Assembly: GCA_026713545.1 (NCBI GenBank)
Contig: JAPOOG010000046.1
Span: forward strand, 39,537-103,536
From: Bryobacterales bacterium
GTDB taxonomy: Bacteria; Acidobacteriota; Terriglobia; Bryobacterales; UBA6623
Reading direction: 5' to 3'
Length of the DNA: 64,000 nt
Made by a program: the position numbers and the translations under genes. Shown here one piece after another: positions 10,312 through 19,399 of this stretch (position 1 is the stretch's first letter; the number at the start of each line of letters is the position of its first letter). A model generated the notes under the pieces. It did not search any database. It saw only the letters and a program-made list of their open reading frames with translations, and had not been told where the DNA came from.

Positions 10312-10395
10312 CAGCGCTACCGGCTCACGATCGAGACGGCCAGTGTTTCGGACGATCAACCACGGGAAAGAACACCACCAGTAAGGTGCACCCAG

Positions 10396-12285
10396 GTGCA
10401 ATCCGGCCTTAGTATCGTGTCCAGAATCAGGCGGTGGTCACAGTCCGGGAGACCTCTGATACTCGCCGTTTACGCCATTGCGGCACTGAGCCTAGCTCAA
10501 GAGCCCGCCTCCGATTTCGAAGGCCATCTTCGTCTAGGCCGGTATTTCCTTGAAAACGACGCCGCAGGCCGCGCCGTTTCGGAGTTCGAGACCGCAATTC
10601 GTCTTGCTCCCGAGAGAGCGGAGGCGCATTACAACCTGGGGAATGCCCTGCGGCTGTGGGGAGATTCATCAGGAGCGGAGAAGGCGCTCCGCAAGGCGCT
10701 CGAGATCCAACCCCGTTTCCCCGAGGCCCACTTTGTTCTGGGACTCCTTCTCGGAGATCGAGTCGGGTCCGAACATCTCGGCCTATCCGAATTCGAAGCC
10801 GCCATCGCTCAGAAGCCAAACTATTCCGAGGCACATTTCAACGTCGGAATCATTCACTGGAAAGGAGGCGACACCGAACGAGCTCTGGCAGCGTTTCGAC
10901 GCGCTGCAAAAGAGAATCCTGAATCCGCCGAGTACCGTGTCCGGCTCGGACAAACTCTCGCTCATCTGGATCAAGTGATGGAAGCGATCGCCGAGTTGAA
11001 ACGCGCCGTGGCATTGAACCCAGATTCTTTCGAGACGCACTACCAGCTCGGGCGAACACTCCTCAAGCAGAACGAAAACAAGAAGGCTGCACAAAGACAC
11101 CTTGAGATTGCCAAACGGCTCAAACAAGCAGGGCAAACGGCAGTTGCGAGCGATCAGAGCTATCTCTCGTACCAGCAGGGGCTGTCCGCGCTCGAACAGG
11201 GCCGTTTCCAGGAGGCTATCGACTTATTGAAAGAGGCTCTGGAGGGTACAGACAATGTATCGACGGTCCGGTCTGTCCTCGGTATCGCGTACCAGCGCAG
11301 AGGCGACTTGGTGAAGGCCGGCGAAGAGTTCCGGCGGGTCATCGCACTCGACCCTGGCTCCCCGGATGGACACCTCAACTACGGGTCGCTCTTGATGTTG
11401 AACGGAGACGCTGCCGGGGCGGAACGAGAGTTCCAAGAATGCCTGCGCATCGACCCCAATTTTGCGGAGGCCCACTACAACTTGGGTCTTGTTCTTGCCA
11501 GTAGAAGGCGTTGGGGAGCGGCAAAAGCGTCGCTCACCACAACGCTCCGACTGCAACCGGACCACATTCGGGCCCGCTGGAACCTGGCCCGCGTTCTGAG
11601 GGATTCAGGAGATGGCACGGGCGCTCTGGAGGAGTATCGGAAAGCCTGTTCGGATGACCGGATACTGGTCCAGGCTTGTCTGGAGTACGGCGAATTGCTC
11701 GACGCCAGCGGGGAAACGGCCGGCGCCATCGCAGCTTGGAACGAGGCCCTGCAGCACGATCCGACCCATCTGCAGCTCCATGAACTCCTGGAAGAGGCTC
11801 TCGATCAATCAGGGCAGGACGCCGCCGCCGATCGCCAGCGCCGGAAATTCCTGCTACTCACTGAGAAGTCCAATTACCTGCAGGGCGTTCACGCGCTTGA
11901 TGCCGGAGATTTCGAACAGGCCGCCGGAATTTTCCGGTCGTTGATTGATCTCCATCCCGAGCTGGACGAGGCGCGCCGCCGACTGGCGATGGCTCTGTTT
12001 GCGAAGCACGAGTATGCTGCGGCGGCAGTGGAGTACGGCCGCCTGCTGGAGACGGCTCCTGATAACGCGGAACTGCACTTGAATCTCGCGGCTGCATTGG
12101 GGCGGGCGGGTTCCTATATCGAGGCGCGGGAAGAAATCGAGCGGGCGCTTCGCATCAAACCCGATTCGGCCCGGGCCTACCATCAAATGGCGCTCACCTA
12201 CTGGAAAGAGGGTGAACGATCTCGAGCAATGCAGTTCTTCCATCAAGCCCGAAGGCTCGATCCCAGCGTCACGATCCCTCAGTGA
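10396..12285 (+). CDS. Exported TPR repeat protein
   Basis: 629 residues starting at a GTG with AAGGTG upstream. The N-terminal hydrophobic segment (PLILAVYAIAALSLAQ) looks like a signal peptide after a basic n-region. About 16 TPR units follow, for example LRLGRYFLENDAAGRAVSEF, AHYNLGNALRLWGDSSGAEK, AHFNVGIIHWKGGDTERALA and LNLAAALGRAGSYIEARE. It forms a probable two-gene unit with the TPR gene ending at 10311. Its 3' end overlaps the convergent CRTAC1 gene by 7 bp (12279-12285). TPR and CRTAC1 genes are frequent neighbours in Acidobacteriota; a shared envelope assembly or binding role is only inference. Confidence 0.88.
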   Translation: MQSGLSIVSRIRRWSQSGRPLILAVYAIAALSLAQEPASDFEGHLRLGRYFLENDAAGRAVSEFETAIRLAPERAEAHYNLGNALRLWGDSSGAEKALRKALEIQPRFPEAHFVLGLLLGDRVGSEHLGLSEFEAAIAQKPNYSEAHFNVGIIHWKGGDTERALAAFRRAAKENPESAEYRVRLGQTLAHLDQVMEAIAELKRAVALNPDSFETHYQLGRTLLKQNENKKAAQRHLEIAKRLKQAGQTAVASDQSYLSYQQGLSALEQGRFQEAIDLLKEALEGTDNVSTVRSVLGIAYQRRGDLVKAGEEFRRVIALDPGSPDGHLNYGSLLMLNGDAAGAEREFQECLRIDPNFAEAHYNLGLVLASRRRWGAAKASLTTTLRLQPDHIRARWNLARVLRDSGDGTGALEEYRKACSDDRILVQACLEYGELLDASGETAGAIAAWNEALQHDPTHLQLHELLEEALDQSGQDAAADRQRRKFLLLTEKSNYLQGVHALDAGDFEQAAGIFRSLIDLHPELDEARRRLAMALFAKHEYAAAAVEYGRLLETAPDNAELHLNLAAALGRAGSYIEAREEIERALRIKPDSARAYHQMALTYWKEGERSRAMQFFHQARRLDPSVTIPQ

Positions 12286-14813
12286 CGGCTTGCTCCTTCG
12301 GCGCCTCGGAACGCAAACGAGGGTCGCGCGAGTGTGCGGTAGTTGTTTTCCGACTCCTTGATTTCGACTGTCTGATTTACGCCCACATCCTTGAAAACCT
12401 GCGTTAAACCACTTGCCGGCCAGCGGATTTCGAGCGCTTCGATGCGCTGTGCTTTCCCGAGGCCGATGTGCTGTTGGAAGCTCGAAGCCCCAAACGATCC
12501 GCCGCTCGTAACCACTCGATATATCGATCGAGGCTCTGCGTCCTCCGACGCCAAGGTCGCTTTGATCCGAGCCCCGATGGCCGCCCGGTTGGACTTTTCA
12601 CCCACCAGTTTCAAACCGATCCAGTTGTTCTCATGGCCAGGATTCTTGAACAGCACGTTACGGTAGGTATCACCCGGCACGGCTCCGCCCACATGCAAAA
12701 AGATGTCCTCATCGCCATCGTTGTTGAGATCGCCAAAGGCGATGCCGTGTCCTTTCTGGAGATGACCCGTGCCGGACGACGAGGTGATGTCAGCGAAAGT
12801 CTCGCCTCCTTGATTCCGAAACATCAGATTCGGCACCAGGGACGAATATGACGGAGATCCAGTACCCAGATAGATATCCAGGAACCCGTCATTGTCAATG
12901 TCACCGAAGTTCGCGCCCATAGCCATCGAAATACGGTCCAGACCCGCTTGTTCTGTTATGTCTTCGAAACCGTCCCTCCCCGCGTTGCGATAGAGCTTGA
13001 TGGTCTCACCCCGGGTGGGCAGACCAAGATACTCGGCAGCGATTTCGGCCACCGACTGCACATAGCTCGACACAAACAGGTCTTGCCGGCCGTCATTGTC
13101 ATAATCGAAGAACCAGACTGGAAAGCTGACGATCGGCCGTTCGACCCCAAGCGCGCGGGCGACTTCGGTAAAGCTGCCGTCACCGTTGTTGTGATAAAGG
13201 AAGTTCTCGGCCTCGAAGTTCGAGACGTAGAGGTCGGGAAATCCATCGTCGTTGTAGTCACCCCATGCGGCGCTCTTCGTGAACGCCTTGCGGTCCATGC
13301 CCGTCTTCTTCGCCACATCGGTGAAGGTCCCGTCACCGTTGTTTCGGAACAATTGTCCGGGGGCGTTCTCATTCCCTACGAAGAGGTCAACGAAACCGTC
13401 GTTATCGTAGTCCGCCCAACTCGCGGTGGGCGTCGGATACGCAGGAGAGGCCAAACCACTTTCCACCGTGACGTCGGTAAACGTCCCATCCGCATTGTTT
13501 CGAAGAAGCGAGTTCCGCATCGGGAACTCCCAACCGCCCCGCATAACGAAGATATCCAGCCGTCCGTCGTTGTTGTAATCGGTCTGATTCAAGTTGATGC
13601 CGCCCAGTTGCCCGCTGAGTTTGGCCCGCTTCGTCCAGTCGCTGAACGAGCCATCGCCGTTGTTGTGGTAGTAGTGCATGGGTTCGCAGACATTGACAAC
13701 CGAGATGACGATGTCAAGGAGCCCGTCGCTGTCGAAGTCGTCCATGATCGAGCCACCTGCGGCATTCAAGCGGTCCAACCCCGCGGCCGATGAGATATCC
13801 ACGAAGCGGCCGACATCATCCTGGGATTCGAACTCCCGCGGGGGAAAAAGAAGATCGGACGGGATGCCTTCGGGATACTTCCCTAAAGTCATCGCGGCAA
13901 TGTTCCCCAGCCACCGCACCTCCAGGTCCGCCGGATTGTCCCTAAGATACCCCAGAAAGAGCCCCATCGCTTTCTCGGAACCCGATTGTCGGCGATGCTG
14001 TGCCGCTCGGCTGAGCGGAAAAATGCAACTCTGCACGTTGTGGTCGTGGACGCAATTATCGACCTCACCCCGGCGCAAATGGGCGACTCCGAGTTTTTCC
14101 TGGAGAGCCGGCTTGAAGTCGGTCACGTCGTTGTCGTCGGCAATCCGATACGCCGCCTCAAAATGCTCGATGGCCCTGTCCATCGAGCCTTGAAAAGCGG
14201 CCAGTTGTCCGACCGTATGGTGATTCTGGAGGAGTTCCTGAGCATCGGTGCTTTCAGCCAGCCGGGCTTCCAAATCCGCGACGGCCACCTCATTGGCCGC
14301 CCGCCTGAGCTCACAGATGGCTTTCAAATCCTGAGCATATTCCGCAGGTTTCGGGTGGCGGGAGAAAAAGTAAAGGCTCTCTTCAAACCCCGACACATAG
14401 GCCGCGAACTGAATCCTGTTCGAACCGGTATTCGGGTCCGCTTTCGGTCGGGCCTTCCGGAGGACCTTGAGAATCATGAAACCCGCGGGTATCTGAAAGA
14501 CAGGAGTCACTTGTCCTTGAGCAACCCCTTCGAGAGCCTGGCGCAACTCCGGGCGAACGTCCGCCAGCTTGACCGGACCGAGATAGCCGCCCTCGGCTGC
14601 GGTTGCATCCGTTGAATACCGTGTCGCGAGAACTTGAAAGTTGTCGCCTGCCCGGATGCGCGCCAGGAGATCCTCGGCCCTTTCCCGTTCGCTCACCAGG
14701 ATCATCCCCAACACACGTTCCGTTCCGGGTTGTGCTTCGGCCGCAGCAAGGGTCATGACCCCTGCCGGAAGGCAGAGGCTCAGGATCACCCAAAAGGTTC
14801 GAGACAAGGTCAC
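12279..14813 (-). CDS. Parvulin-type PPIase domain fused to a CRTAC1 FG-GAP/UnbV protein
   Basis: 844 residues from a GTG start. A signal peptide (to about residue 27) is followed by a parvulin (PpiC/rotamase) domain, about residues 35-125. It shows GDNFQVLATRYSTD, GGYLGPVKLADVRPEL, ALEGVAQGQVTPVF and AGFMILKVLRK, matching the typical parvulin layout. Next come a helical segment with CELRRAANEV and the motif DNCVHDHNVQSCIFPL, then seven or more FG-GAP blades (DDFDSDGLLDIVIS, DYNNDGRLDIFVM, DYDNDGFVDLFVGNE). The C-terminal ASPIC/UnbV domain is visible (NRAAIGARIKATL, SGGSFGASSFQQHIGLG, EALEIRWPASG). It is the last of three consecutive CRTAC1 genes; the gap to the upstream paralogue is 105 bp. 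The PPIase domain is absent from that paralogue, suggesting domain gain. Confidence 0.9.
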   Translation of the reverse strand: MTLSRTFWVILSLCLPAGVMTLAAAEAQPGTERVLGMILVSERERAEDLLARIRAGDNFQVLATRYSTDATAAEGGYLGPVKLADVRPELRQALEGVAQGQVTPVFQIPAGFMILKVLRKARPKADPNTGSNRIQFAAYVSGFEESLYFFSRHPKPAEYAQDLKAICELRRAANEVAVADLEARLAESTDAQELLQNHHTVGQLAAFQGSMDRAIEHFEAAYRIADDNDVTDFKPALQEKLGVAHLRRGEVDNCVHDHNVQSCIFPLSRAAQHRRQSGSEKAMGLFLGYLRDNPADLEVRWLGNIAAMTLGKYPEGIPSDLLFPPREFESQDDVGRFVDISSAAGLDRLNAAGGSIMDDFDSDGLLDIVISVVNVCEPMHYYHNNGDGSFSDWTKRAKLSGQLGGINLNQTDYNNDGRLDIFVMRGGWEFPMRNSLLRNNADGTFTDVTVESGLASPAYPTPTASWADYDNDGFVDLFVGNENAPGQLFRNNGDGTFTDVAKKTGMDRKAFTKSAAWGDYNDDGFPDLYVSNFEAENFLYHNNGDGSFTEVARALGVERPIVSFPVWFFDYDNDGRQDLFVSSYVQSVAEIAAEYLGLPTRGETIKLYRNAGRDGFEDITEQAGLDRISMAMGANFGDIDNDGFLDIYLGTGSPSYSSLVPNLMFRNQGGETFADITSSSGTGHLQKGHGIAFGDLNNDGDEDIFLHVGGAVPGDTYRNVLFKNPGHENNWIGLKLVGEKSNRAAIGARIKATLASEDAEPRSIYRVVTSGGSFGASSFQQHIGLGKAQRIEALEIRWPASGLTQVFKDVGVNQTVEIKESENNYRTLARPSFAFRGAEGASRH

Positions 14814-14918
14814 GATCTACTCGCAATGGGTTCGGCCACTCCAAGGGCAAGGATGGCTCCCTGCTTCCCTCTCCGTGAAATATGGCCGTTCACTGTCCGA
14901 TTCTTCTACCGGGCCGAG

Positions 14919-17159
14919 TCAGTGTTTGTGAGGAGCATCCTTTTCGGTGAGGTGAAAGGACTGCCTCTCGATCACATCGTAGTTTTCTGAGAATTCCTTG
15001 ATCGCAAGAACCTGATTCGTAGTGATGTTCTCAAACCTTTGCCGCGTGTTGCTCGCGGGCCACCAGATTTCGAGGGCCGCTATGCGATCCGCATTCCCCG
15101 CCCCCACGTGTTGCTCGAAGCTGGAGGCGCCGAAAGAACCGCCGCTGGTCACCTCACGGTGAACCTCCCGGCCTCCGGGAAGTAGGAGTTTGATGCGAAC
15201 GCCGACTGCAGCGCGGTTCGTCTTCTCACCTTGAAGCTGAATGGCGATCCAGTGGTTGCCGTGTCCAGGGTTCCGGAACACTGCATTCCGGTAGGCGTCT
15301 CCGGGGACAGCACCGCCGGTGTGGAGAAAAATGTCCTGGTCACCGTCACTGTCGAGGTCGCCAAAAGCGATCCCATGGCCTTTCTGCAGGTGTCCGGTTC
15401 GTGAGGACGAGGTCACGTCCGAGAAAGCCTTGCCCGCTTCGTTGCGAAAGAGAAGATTCGGCATCAGGGCCCCGTAGGAGGGCGCGCCGGTGCCTACGTA
15501 AAAATCCAGGTAACCGTCGTTGTCGAGGTCGCCGAAATTACAGCCCATGGTAAGAATGTTCCGCGCCATTCCCAGCACGCCGGTAACATCCTGAAAACCG
15601 CTCTTTCCCATGTTGCGGTAAACCTTGAAGGTTTCTCCCTTCAACGGCCGTCCCAGATACCCCCGCACAACATCCGCCAGGGACTGAACGTAGCCTGAGA
15701 CAAACAGGTCAAGCCTGCCGTCGTTGTCATAATCCATGAACCACGCCGGGAAACTATAGACCGGATTCTCGACTCCCAACATCCGAGCCGCCTCCGTAAA
15801 CGTGCCGTCACCGTTGTTGCGATAGAAAAAGTTCTTTTCGGCGTAGTTCGAAACATAGAGATCGGGATATCGATCGTTGTCGTAGTCCGCCCAGACGGCC
15901 GCTTTCGTAAACGCGGTACGGTCGACGCCAGCCGCAGGGGCGACGTCAACGAATGTCCCATCACCCCTGTTTCGGAACAACTGGCTGGGAGAAAACTCGT
16001 TGCCGACAAACACGTCCAGGTAGCCGTCGAGATCGAAATCCGCCCAGGCAGCCGTTTGCGTCGCGGTCGCAGGGGAGGCCAAGCCGCTCTTACGGGTCAC
16101 ATCGGTGAACGTCCCCTCTTTGTTGCTGCGCAGCAGCGAGTTCCGCATCGGGAATTCCCAACCACCACGAAGAACAAAGATGTCCGGCCGGCCGTCGTTG
16201 TCGTAGTCCGTCTGGACCAGATTGAGCCCCCCGAGCTGATCCGCCAGCCCTGCTTCCGCCGTTCCATCTTCGAACGTTCCGTCCCCGTTGCTCCGGAAGA
16301 AACGAAGCGGGGCGCAACTATCCTGGCTCGAGACCACAGCGTCGAGATAGCCGTCACCGTCGAAGTCTTCGAGGATGGCGCCGCCGGCCATGTTCGACGC
16401 ATCCAGGCCCAACGAAGGGGCCACGTCGTTCAGTGTCCCGACCTCTGCTTTGGATTGGAACACCGAAGGAGGGAGGAGATACTCCGAGGGGACCTTCGCG
16501 GGATAGCTTCCCAACGTCATGTGGGCGACGTTCAGGAGCCAGCGAACTTCGAGATCGTCCGGGGCTTTCGCGAGAAACTTCAAGAAGTGCTTGATCGCGG
16601 ATTCGGAGCCGGAAGGCCGTTGGTGCTGCGCCTCCGCGGAGAGCGGGAAGATGCAACTCCGTGCATTGTGGCTCTCGACGCAGTTTTCGACTTCGCCCCG
16701 GCGCATCTGCGCGATACCCAGTTTTTCTTCAAGCGACTGTTGAAAATAGGCGAGCTTCTGCTCGGCGGCGATGCGGTACGCCGCCTCGAAGCGTTCGATC
16801 GCGCGCACCATGTCGCCCTGATAGCCATGGAGCTGAGCCAACTGATGGTGAAGCTTCATGATCGACTGGTGATCGCGCTGCGCGGGCGGAGCCGATTCCA
16901 GATGAGCCAGGTAGTCTCCGGTGGCTTGGAAAGCGTTGCGAACGACGGTTTGCTTCATCGCACAGATGCTGTCGAGGTCCTGATCGTCGTAGGGAACGTT
17001 GGAGAAAGCTGTCAGCGCCGCGAGCCCGGAGACATCGATGATGCCCTCGGTCCACAACTGGGTCGTCCGTTGGATCTGGTCCTGGGGCGGCGCGGCGACG
17101 ACGGGTTGGAGAAGAAGCAGTGATGCTAATACCGCACAGGTCAAAGCAGCCTTCGTCAC
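14919..17159 (-). CDS. CRTAC1-like FG-GAP/UnbV protein
   Basis: 746 residues starting at GTG 17159, which overlaps the preceding gene's TGA (GTGA). Signal peptide to about residue 23 (LLLLQPVVAA). A helical N-terminal region with an HxxLAQLHGYQGDMVRAIERF TPR-like unit leads to the motif ENCVESHNARSCIFPL. FG-GAP blades follow (EDFDGDGYLDAVVSS, DYDNDGRPDIFVL, DFDLDGYLDVFVGNE, DYDNDRYPDLYVSNY), then the ASPIC/UnbV domain (NRAAVGVRIKLLL, SGGSFGASSFEQHVGAG, ALEIWWPASN). It is closely related over most of its length to the PPIase fusion at 12279-14813, indicating tandem duplication. Exported; ligand unknown. Confidence 0.9.
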   Translation of the reverse strand: MTKAALTCAVLASLLLLQPVVAAPPQDQIQRTTQLWTEGIIDVSGLAALTAFSNVPYDDQDLDSICAMKQTVVRNAFQATGDYLAHLESAPPAQRDHQSIMKLHHQLAQLHGYQGDMVRAIERFEAAYRIAAEQKLAYFQQSLEEKLGIAQMRRGEVENCVESHNARSCIFPLSAEAQHQRPSGSESAIKHFLKFLAKAPDDLEVRWLLNVAHMTLGSYPAKVPSEYLLPPSVFQSKAEVGTLNDVAPSLGLDASNMAGGAILEDFDGDGYLDAVVSSQDSCAPLRFFRSNGDGTFEDGTAEAGLADQLGGLNLVQTDYDNDGRPDIFVLRGGWEFPMRNSLLRSNKEGTFTDVTRKSGLASPATATQTAAWADFDLDGYLDVFVGNEFSPSQLFRNRGDGTFVDVAPAAGVDRTAFTKAAVWADYDNDRYPDLYVSNYAEKNFFYRNNGDGTFTEAARMLGVENPVYSFPAWFMDYDNDGRLDLFVSGYVQSLADVVRGYLGRPLKGETFKVYRNMGKSGFQDVTGVLGMARNILTMGCNFGDLDNDGYLDFYVGTGAPSYGALMPNLLFRNEAGKAFSDVTSSSRTGHLQKGHGIAFGDLDSDGDQDIFLHTGGAVPGDAYRNAVFRNPGHGNHWIAIQLQGEKTNRAAVGVRIKLLLPGGREVHREVTSGGSFGASSFEQHVGAGNADRIAALEIWWPASNTRQRFENITTNQVLAIKEFSENYDVIERQSFHLTEKDAPHKH

Positions 17160-19033
17160 TTGCGAATCCCTTCACCCTGGACGACCGTGTAGAACCTGTT
17201 CACTTTGGGGACAGCTATCGTCTCTCTCTCTCCGTTCGACCAGCGGATCTCGAGCTTGTCGACACGCTCCGCAGATCCCAATCCGAAATGGACTCTCAGG
17301 TCGCTTTGGGAAACGTAGCTGCGCCCGGACGCCACCTCCCCTTTCTGACGAAAGCCTCCGGCCTCGCAAAAGACCACCGACCCGATCGCGTCGCGCGGAG
17401 TTTGGCGTGCCGGGTCGCCGATCAGTTGCAGCGATATCCAATGTCCGGCGCTGTTCCCACCCCGGTTGCGGAGCACAGTAGGCGGTTCATCGACGTTGAT
17501 CAGGACGATGTCGAGATCTCCATCGTTGAACAGATCCCCCACTGCCGCCCCGCGTGAGCTCTTGGGCCTGATCATGCCGGGTCCCAGGTTTCCGGTCACG
17601 TCGACGAATTTGCCGTTGCGCAGATTCCGGACCAACAAGGTGCGCTGCCGGAAAGAGGTGAATCGGCTATGTTCGTCCACCTGCGGATACACGTGCCCGT
17701 TCGCCGCGAGGATATCCAGCCAGCCGTCGTTGTCGTAGTCCAGGAACAGTGCGCCCCAGCCGAGAAAGGGGATCGTGATCGATCCCAGGCCAGCGGTCTG
17801 CGTCACGTCGTTGAAGTCCAGGTTCCCTCTGTTGAGGTAGAGCGAATAGTTGTCATTGGAAAACGTCGTCAGGAAAAAGTCCGATGCGCCGTCGTGGTTG
17901 TAATCCCCGATCGCCATGCCCATATAGGCCTGCGCGCGCCCGTCGGCATTGGTGCCAAGTCCGCTGAGATAACCTATTTCCTCGAAAGTACCGTCTCCCT
18001 GGTTGTGGTACACGTAGTTGGGCTTCGAATCGTTGGCCACCACCAGGTCCAGCCGGGCGTCGTCATCAAGATCCACCCAACCGACGGCAAAGCCGTAGTA
18101 GAGTTGCTCGTCGGCAACACCCGCCTTCCGGGTAACGTCAGTGAACGAGCCGTCTCCGTTGTTCCGGAACAGGAAGTCCGGGGCGCCCTTCATGCCCAGC
18201 GGTCCGCAGGCCACCCGCATACCGAGAAACGTGCAAAACGGCTGTCCGGGATCGTAGGCCGCTCCGCTCATCCCGCCGCGATCGTTGCTCCCCGGGCGCG
18301 CCGGGGAGCCGGATGACGAACGGAGCGCGGGCCGATTTGCGCTCTCCGCGTCTTCACTCGACTCACCGGCCGGAGGCGGATTGTCCCAATCGAATTCGAC
18401 GTAGCCGGCCACGTACAGGTCCAGGCGCCCATCGCGGTCATAATCTCCGAAGGCGCATCCGGTCGCCCACAGATCCACTTGCACCCCCGCTTCAGGGGCG
18501 ACATCGGTGAAGCTCCCGTTGCCGTTGTTGCGGTACAGACGGCTCTTTCCCAGGTTGACGACGTAAAGATCCGCCCAACCGTCATTGTCGAAATCCCCGG
18601 CGCAGACGCCCGTGCCCCAGCGGTTGTTCTCGACGCCGGCACCGGCAGTGACATTGCTGAACGTGCCGTCGCCGTTGTTGCGAAACAGGGCGGACGGCAA
18701 GGGCTTTTCCTTACCTCTCCGAGCGGCGTGCGTCAGAGAATTGACGAAGTAGATATCGACCCATCCATCGTTATCGAAATCGAGGAGAGCCAGTCCGGAG
18801 CCCGTGGTTTCCGGCAGGTAGGGTTTGAGAGGCTCCCCCGCGATATGCTGAAACCGACCCAGGCCGGAGGCTTCGGTCACATCCTCGTAGTCCACTCCCT
18901 GCATCGCCTCCCGAGTAGGGGGTGGAACAACTCGTGTCAGGACTTCAGACTGGGTAGAGGTATCCGCAGATCCTGCAACCAGGGGAATCGCAAAGCCCAA
19001 CAAAACGGTGGCGAAGCATCTGCACTTCCACAT
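17156..19033 (-). CDS. CRTAC1-like FG-GAP/UnbV protein
   Basis: 625 residues from the ATG at 19033, chosen because it gives an immediate signal peptide (WKCRCFATVLLGFAIPLVAG); the frame is open further upstream but without a plausible start signal. It starts the mature region with DYEDVTEASGLGRFQHIAG, then FG-GAP blades (LDFDNDGWVDIYFVNS, DFDNDGWADLYVVNLG, DYDRDGRLDLYVAGY). A low-complexity Ser/Pro/Gly insert precedes a Cys-containing segment (PFCTFLGMRVACGPLG). The C-terminal UnbV domain shows RDAIGSVVFCEAGG, ASGRSYVSQSDLRVHFGLG and KLEIRWSNGE. It overlaps the next CRTAC1 gene by 4 bp, so both are probably co-transcribed. It is more like the partial gene at 1-1232 than its direct neighbours. 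Confidence 0.9.
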   Translation of the reverse strand: MWKCRCFATVLLGFAIPLVAGSADTSTQSEVLTRVVPPPTREAMQGVDYEDVTEASGLGRFQHIAGEPLKPYLPETTGSGLALLDFDNDGWVDIYFVNSLTHAARRGKEKPLPSALFRNNGDGTFSNVTAGAGVENNRWGTGVCAGDFDNDGWADLYVVNLGKSRLYRNNGNGSFTDVAPEAGVQVDLWATGCAFGDYDRDGRLDLYVAGYVEFDWDNPPPAGESSEDAESANRPALRSSSGSPARPGSNDRGGMSGAAYDPGQPFCTFLGMRVACGPLGMKGAPDFLFRNNGDGSFTDVTRKAGVADEQLYYGFAVGWVDLDDDARLDLVVANDSKPNYVYHNQGDGTFEEIGYLSGLGTNADGRAQAYMGMAIGDYNHDGASDFFLTTFSNDNYSLYLNRGNLDFNDVTQTAGLGSITIPFLGWGALFLDYDNDGWLDILAANGHVYPQVDEHSRFTSFRQRTLLVRNLRNGKFVDVTGNLGPGMIRPKSSRGAAVGDLFNDGDLDIVLINVDEPPTVLRNRGGNSAGHWISLQLIGDPARQTPRDAIGSVVFCEAGGFRQKGEVASGRSYVSQSDLRVHFGLGSAERVDKLEIRWSNGERETIAVPKVNRFYTVVQGEGIRK

Positions 19034-19399
19034 CGTCGAGGGGTCACATTGTAGCATCGACTTTCGCACGGGCCGGCCCTGTGGAACCGGGCGTCCGCTG
19101 ACCGGCAGCACTGCGGTCAACGAGTACTCCATGAACGACACGACGGCTCTACGCAACGAGGCGCAGAGCCGTCGTGATGACTGTGAGATCATCGCGTTTG
19201 TCAGGCGCCGCCCAGCAGCCCGCCGGCCGCCGGGGGCTTAGCGGCCCGTGGCAAAAGCCCCGCTACATTCAAGCGGCGATGCATCCCGGCTGAACTGCGT
19301 TGCTCCTCGGTCGAATATGTTCAATATGCTCCCTCGTCGCGCCTTGTCAGCCGGGCGCCTCGCCACTCTCGGTGCTACTCGCGGTTTCACCACGGACCG
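19034..19399. other. Intergenic region between TonB receptor 3' end and CRTAC1 operon
   Basis: No convincing gene. It must hold the promoter of the CRTAC1 operon (starting at 19033, minus strand) and the terminator of the TonB receptor gene (ending at 19400, minus strand). The only strong structure is the 12-bp inverted repeat at 19139-19176. A GC-rich stretch with short self-complementary segments (about 19200-19260) follows but has no T-run. Confidence 0.6.
19139..19176. repeat. Perfect 12-bp inverted repeat (hairpin)
   Basis: CACGACGGCTCT at 19139-19150 pairs perfectly with AGAGCCGTCGTG at 19165-19176 across a 14-nt loop. It sits about 105 bp upstream of the CRTAC1 start and 220 bp after the TonB receptor stop. 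It lacks an adjacent T-run, so it could be a factor-dependent terminator, a 5'-UTR structure or a dimeric-protein site. Confidence 0.6.

Noticed and set aside
19192..19270. tRNA-like GC-rich folds
   Set aside because: Short self-complementary stretches only; no cloverleaf with a D-arm, anticodon arm and TTCRA loop can be formed.
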